Under the pieces are notes generated by a model. It made no database searches. It had not been told where the DNA came from and saw only the letters and a list, made by a program, of their open reading frames with translations. A stretch of DNA of 6,605 nucleotides from an uncultured Amaricoccus sp. (GTDB lineage Bacteria; Pseudomonadota; Alphaproteobacteria; Rhodobacterales; Rhodobacteraceae). This document shows, in pieces, positions 5,330 through 6,605 of this stretch. The stretch covers positions 1 to 6,605 of the forward strand of contig NZ_CALLYO010000148.1 in NCBI RefSeq assembly GCF_937858865.1. The letters run 5' to 3'. Numbering within the stretch: position 1 is the stretch's first letter; the number at the start of each line of letters is the position of its first letter. The translations under genes and the position numbers were made by a program.

Positions 5330-6448
5330 ATGAAACTCAGCATGGAGCGCAGCGCCCTCCTCCGGGCCATGAGCCGGGCCCAGTCGGTGGTCGAGCGGCG
5401 CAACACCATCCCGATCCTCGCCAACGTGCTGATCGAGGCCGAGGGCGAGGAGGTGAGCTTCCGCGCCACCGACCTCGACATCGAGGTGATCGACCGCGCG
5501 CCGGCCATGGTCAGCCGGGCAGGGGCCACCACCGTCGCCGCCCACACGCTGCACGAGATCGCCCGCAAGCTCCCGGACGGCGCCATGGTCGAGCTCGCCG
5601 ACGACGGCATCGCCGGCCGGCTCGAGGTGCGCGCCGGCCGCTCCCACTTCAGCCTGCAGACGCTCCCGCGCGAGGACTTCCCGGTGATGGCGAGCTCGGA
5701 ATACCAGGTGAACTTCGCCTGCCCGGCGCCGGTGCTGCGCCGGCTCTTCGACAAGGCCAAGTTCGCCATCTCGACCGAGGAGACCCGCTACTACCTGAAC
5801 GGCGTCTACATGCACGCCGCCAAGGCCGCCGAGGGGCCGGTGCTGCGCTGCGTGGCGACCGACGGCCACCGGCTCGCCCGCATCGACGCCGCCCTGCCCG
5901 AGGGCGCGGAGGATCTCCCCGGCGTCATCGTGCCGCGCAAGACCGTGGGCGAGCTCCGCAAGCTCCTCGACGACGACGAGATGACGATCGCCGTCTCGGT
6001 CAGCGAGACCAAGGTCCGCTTCGCCACGCCGGAGGTGACGCTCACCTCCAAGGTCATCGACGGCACCTTCCCCGACTATGCCCGCGTCATCCCGACCGCC
6101 AACGCCAAGCGGCTCGAGGTCGACGCCGCCGAGTTCGCCCAGGCGGTCGACCGCGTGGCGACCGTCTCCTCCGAACGATCGCGGGCGGTGAAGATGGCGA
6201 TCGAGGACGACCGCCTCGTCCTCTCGGTCAACGCCCCCGACTCGGGCGCCGCCGAGGAGGAACTCGCCGTCGCCTACGGCGACGAGCGGCTGGAGATCGG
6301 CTTCAACGCCAAGTACCTGATCGAGATCGCCGGCCAGGTCGACCGCGAGAACGCCGTCTTCCTGTTCAATTCCGCCGGCGACCCGACGCTGATGCGCGAG
6401 GGCAACGACGAGAGCGCGGTCTATGTCGTCATGCCGATGCGGGTCTGA
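5330..6448 (+). CDS. dnaN: DNA polymerase III subunit beta (sliding clamp)
   Basis: The 372-residue clamp has the length usual for Alphaproteobacteria. It forms a ring dimer that tethers polymerase III and many repair factors to DNA. The N-terminus MKLSMERSALLRAMSRAQSVVERRNTIPIL is the standard opening. ETRYYLNGVYMH and TDGHRLA (177-183) mark the second domain and the protein-binding cleft, and FPDYARVIP is in the third domain. The terminal MPMRV (368-372) is the conserved C-terminal end that lines the clamp-binding pocket. The ATG at 5330 is chosen because it begins at the conserved MKL. An in-frame GTG at 5321 would add only three residues and has no Shine-Dalgarno. Spacing to recF is 63 nt with no clear terminator, which suggests cotranscription. 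Confidence 0.97.
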   Translation: MKLSMERSALLRAMSRAQSVVERRNTIPILANVLIEAEGEEVSFRATDLDIEVIDRAPAMVSRAGATTVAAHTLHEIARKLPDGAMVELADDGIAGRLEVRAGRSHFSLQTLPREDFPVMASSEYQVNFACPAPVLRRLFDKAKFAISTEETRYYLNGVYMHAAKAAEGPVLRCVATDGHRLARIDAALPEGAEDLPGVIVPRKTVGELRKLLDDDEMTIAVSVSETKVRFATPEVTLTSKVIDGTFPDYARVIPTANAKRLEVDAAEFAQAVDRVATVSSERSRAVKMAIEDDRLVLSVNAPDSGAAEEELAVAYGDERLEIGFNAKYLIEIAGQVDRENAVFLFNSAGDPTLMREGNDESAVYVVMPMRV

Positions 6449-6454
6449 ACCCGC
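6439..6454 (+). other. Hairpin enclosing the dnaN stop codon
   Basis: GCGGGT (6439-6444) pairs perfectly with ACCCGC (6449-6454). The four-base loop CTGA holds the TGA stop at 6446-6448. No T-tract follows, so it is not called a terminator. It may protect the message end or be incidental to the high GC content. Confidence 0.3.
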
Positions 6455-6511
6455 CCGCGGCCGCCCGAAGCCTGCGGGAGCCCGTGACGGGGGTGGACCC
6501 GGATCGAGGGC

Positions 6512-6605
6512 ATGACCCGGCCGTCCGCCCTCGCCGTCACCCGCCTCGGCCTCTCGCACTTCCGCTCGCACCGGGCCACCGGCATCGCGCTCGACCGCCG
6601 GCCGG
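6512..6605 (+). CDS. recF: RecF, DNA replication and repair protein (5' end only)
   Basis: Only the first 31 codons are visible before the window ends: MTRPSALAVTRLGLSHFRSH and on to ALDRRP. The pattern TRLxLxxFRSH...LD.RP is the N-terminal strand-helix start of RecF, an SMC-like ATPase that helps load RecA at gaps. The Walker A motif that should follow within about ten residues is cut off. Position immediately after dnaN is the classical place for recF. An in-frame stop at 6485-6487 and the lack of other start codons leave ATG 6512 as the only reasonable start, although the GAGGG before it (6506-6510) is only one base away. Confidence 0.8.
   Translation, partial: MTRPSALAVTRLGLSHFRSHRATGIALDRRP

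Noticed and set aside
6449..6511. Intrinsic terminator between dnaN and recF
   Set aside because: Short GC stems exist, but none is followed by a T-tract.

Overview
The window is GC-rich (coding third positions are almost all G or C) and carries a chromosomal housekeeping cluster typical of Alphaproteobacteria. The order ubiE (divergent) / mutM - enoyl-CoA hydratase - rpsT - dnaA is an arrangement known from Rhizobiales and Rhodospirillales-type genomes. The 372-residue DnaN and the alphaproteobacterial style of DnaA and S20 fit that placement. Genus or species cannot be set from the sequence alone.

Layout. Positions 1-774 (minus strand) hold a complete ubiE, a quinone-biosynthesis C-methyltransferase whose stop codon lies at the window edge. 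An 87-bp divergent spacer follows, with a CCTTATAAGG palindrome that probably contains a -10 element. On the plus strand come mutM (862-1719, DNA glycosylase for oxidised guanine) and, 32 nt later, an enoyl-CoA hydratase (1752-2528, GTG start set by a strong Shine-Dalgarno). Next is rpsT (2606-2872, ribosomal protein S20), with its own good promoter and a GC-rich hairpin behind it. A 532-bp non-coding stretch (2873-3404) leads into dnaA. It contains the only clearly AT-richer DNA in the window, several short inverted repeats, a thrice-repeated AGCAGTC motif and a leader stem-loop. dnaA (3405-4808) overlaps by ATGA a small secreted OB-fold protein of the NirD/YgiW/YdeI (BOF) family (4805-5149). 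After a 180-bp gap come dnaN (5330-6448, sliding clamp) and the 5' end of recF (6512 onward, cut by the window end).

Functionally, dnaA, dnaN and recF form the classical initiation / clamp / recombinational-repair group, mutM adds base-excision repair, and rpsT is a translation gene. The BOF-family gene is the odd member: a predicted periplasmic stress-type protein translationally coupled to the replication initiator. I found no mobile element, CRISPR array, tRNA or rRNA. I saw no consensus DnaA boxes upstream of dnaA, so I do not call an origin here. The region is mainly ordinary core genome. The points most worth a second look are the dnaA/BOF coupling and the structured, repeat-bearing dnaA upstream region.
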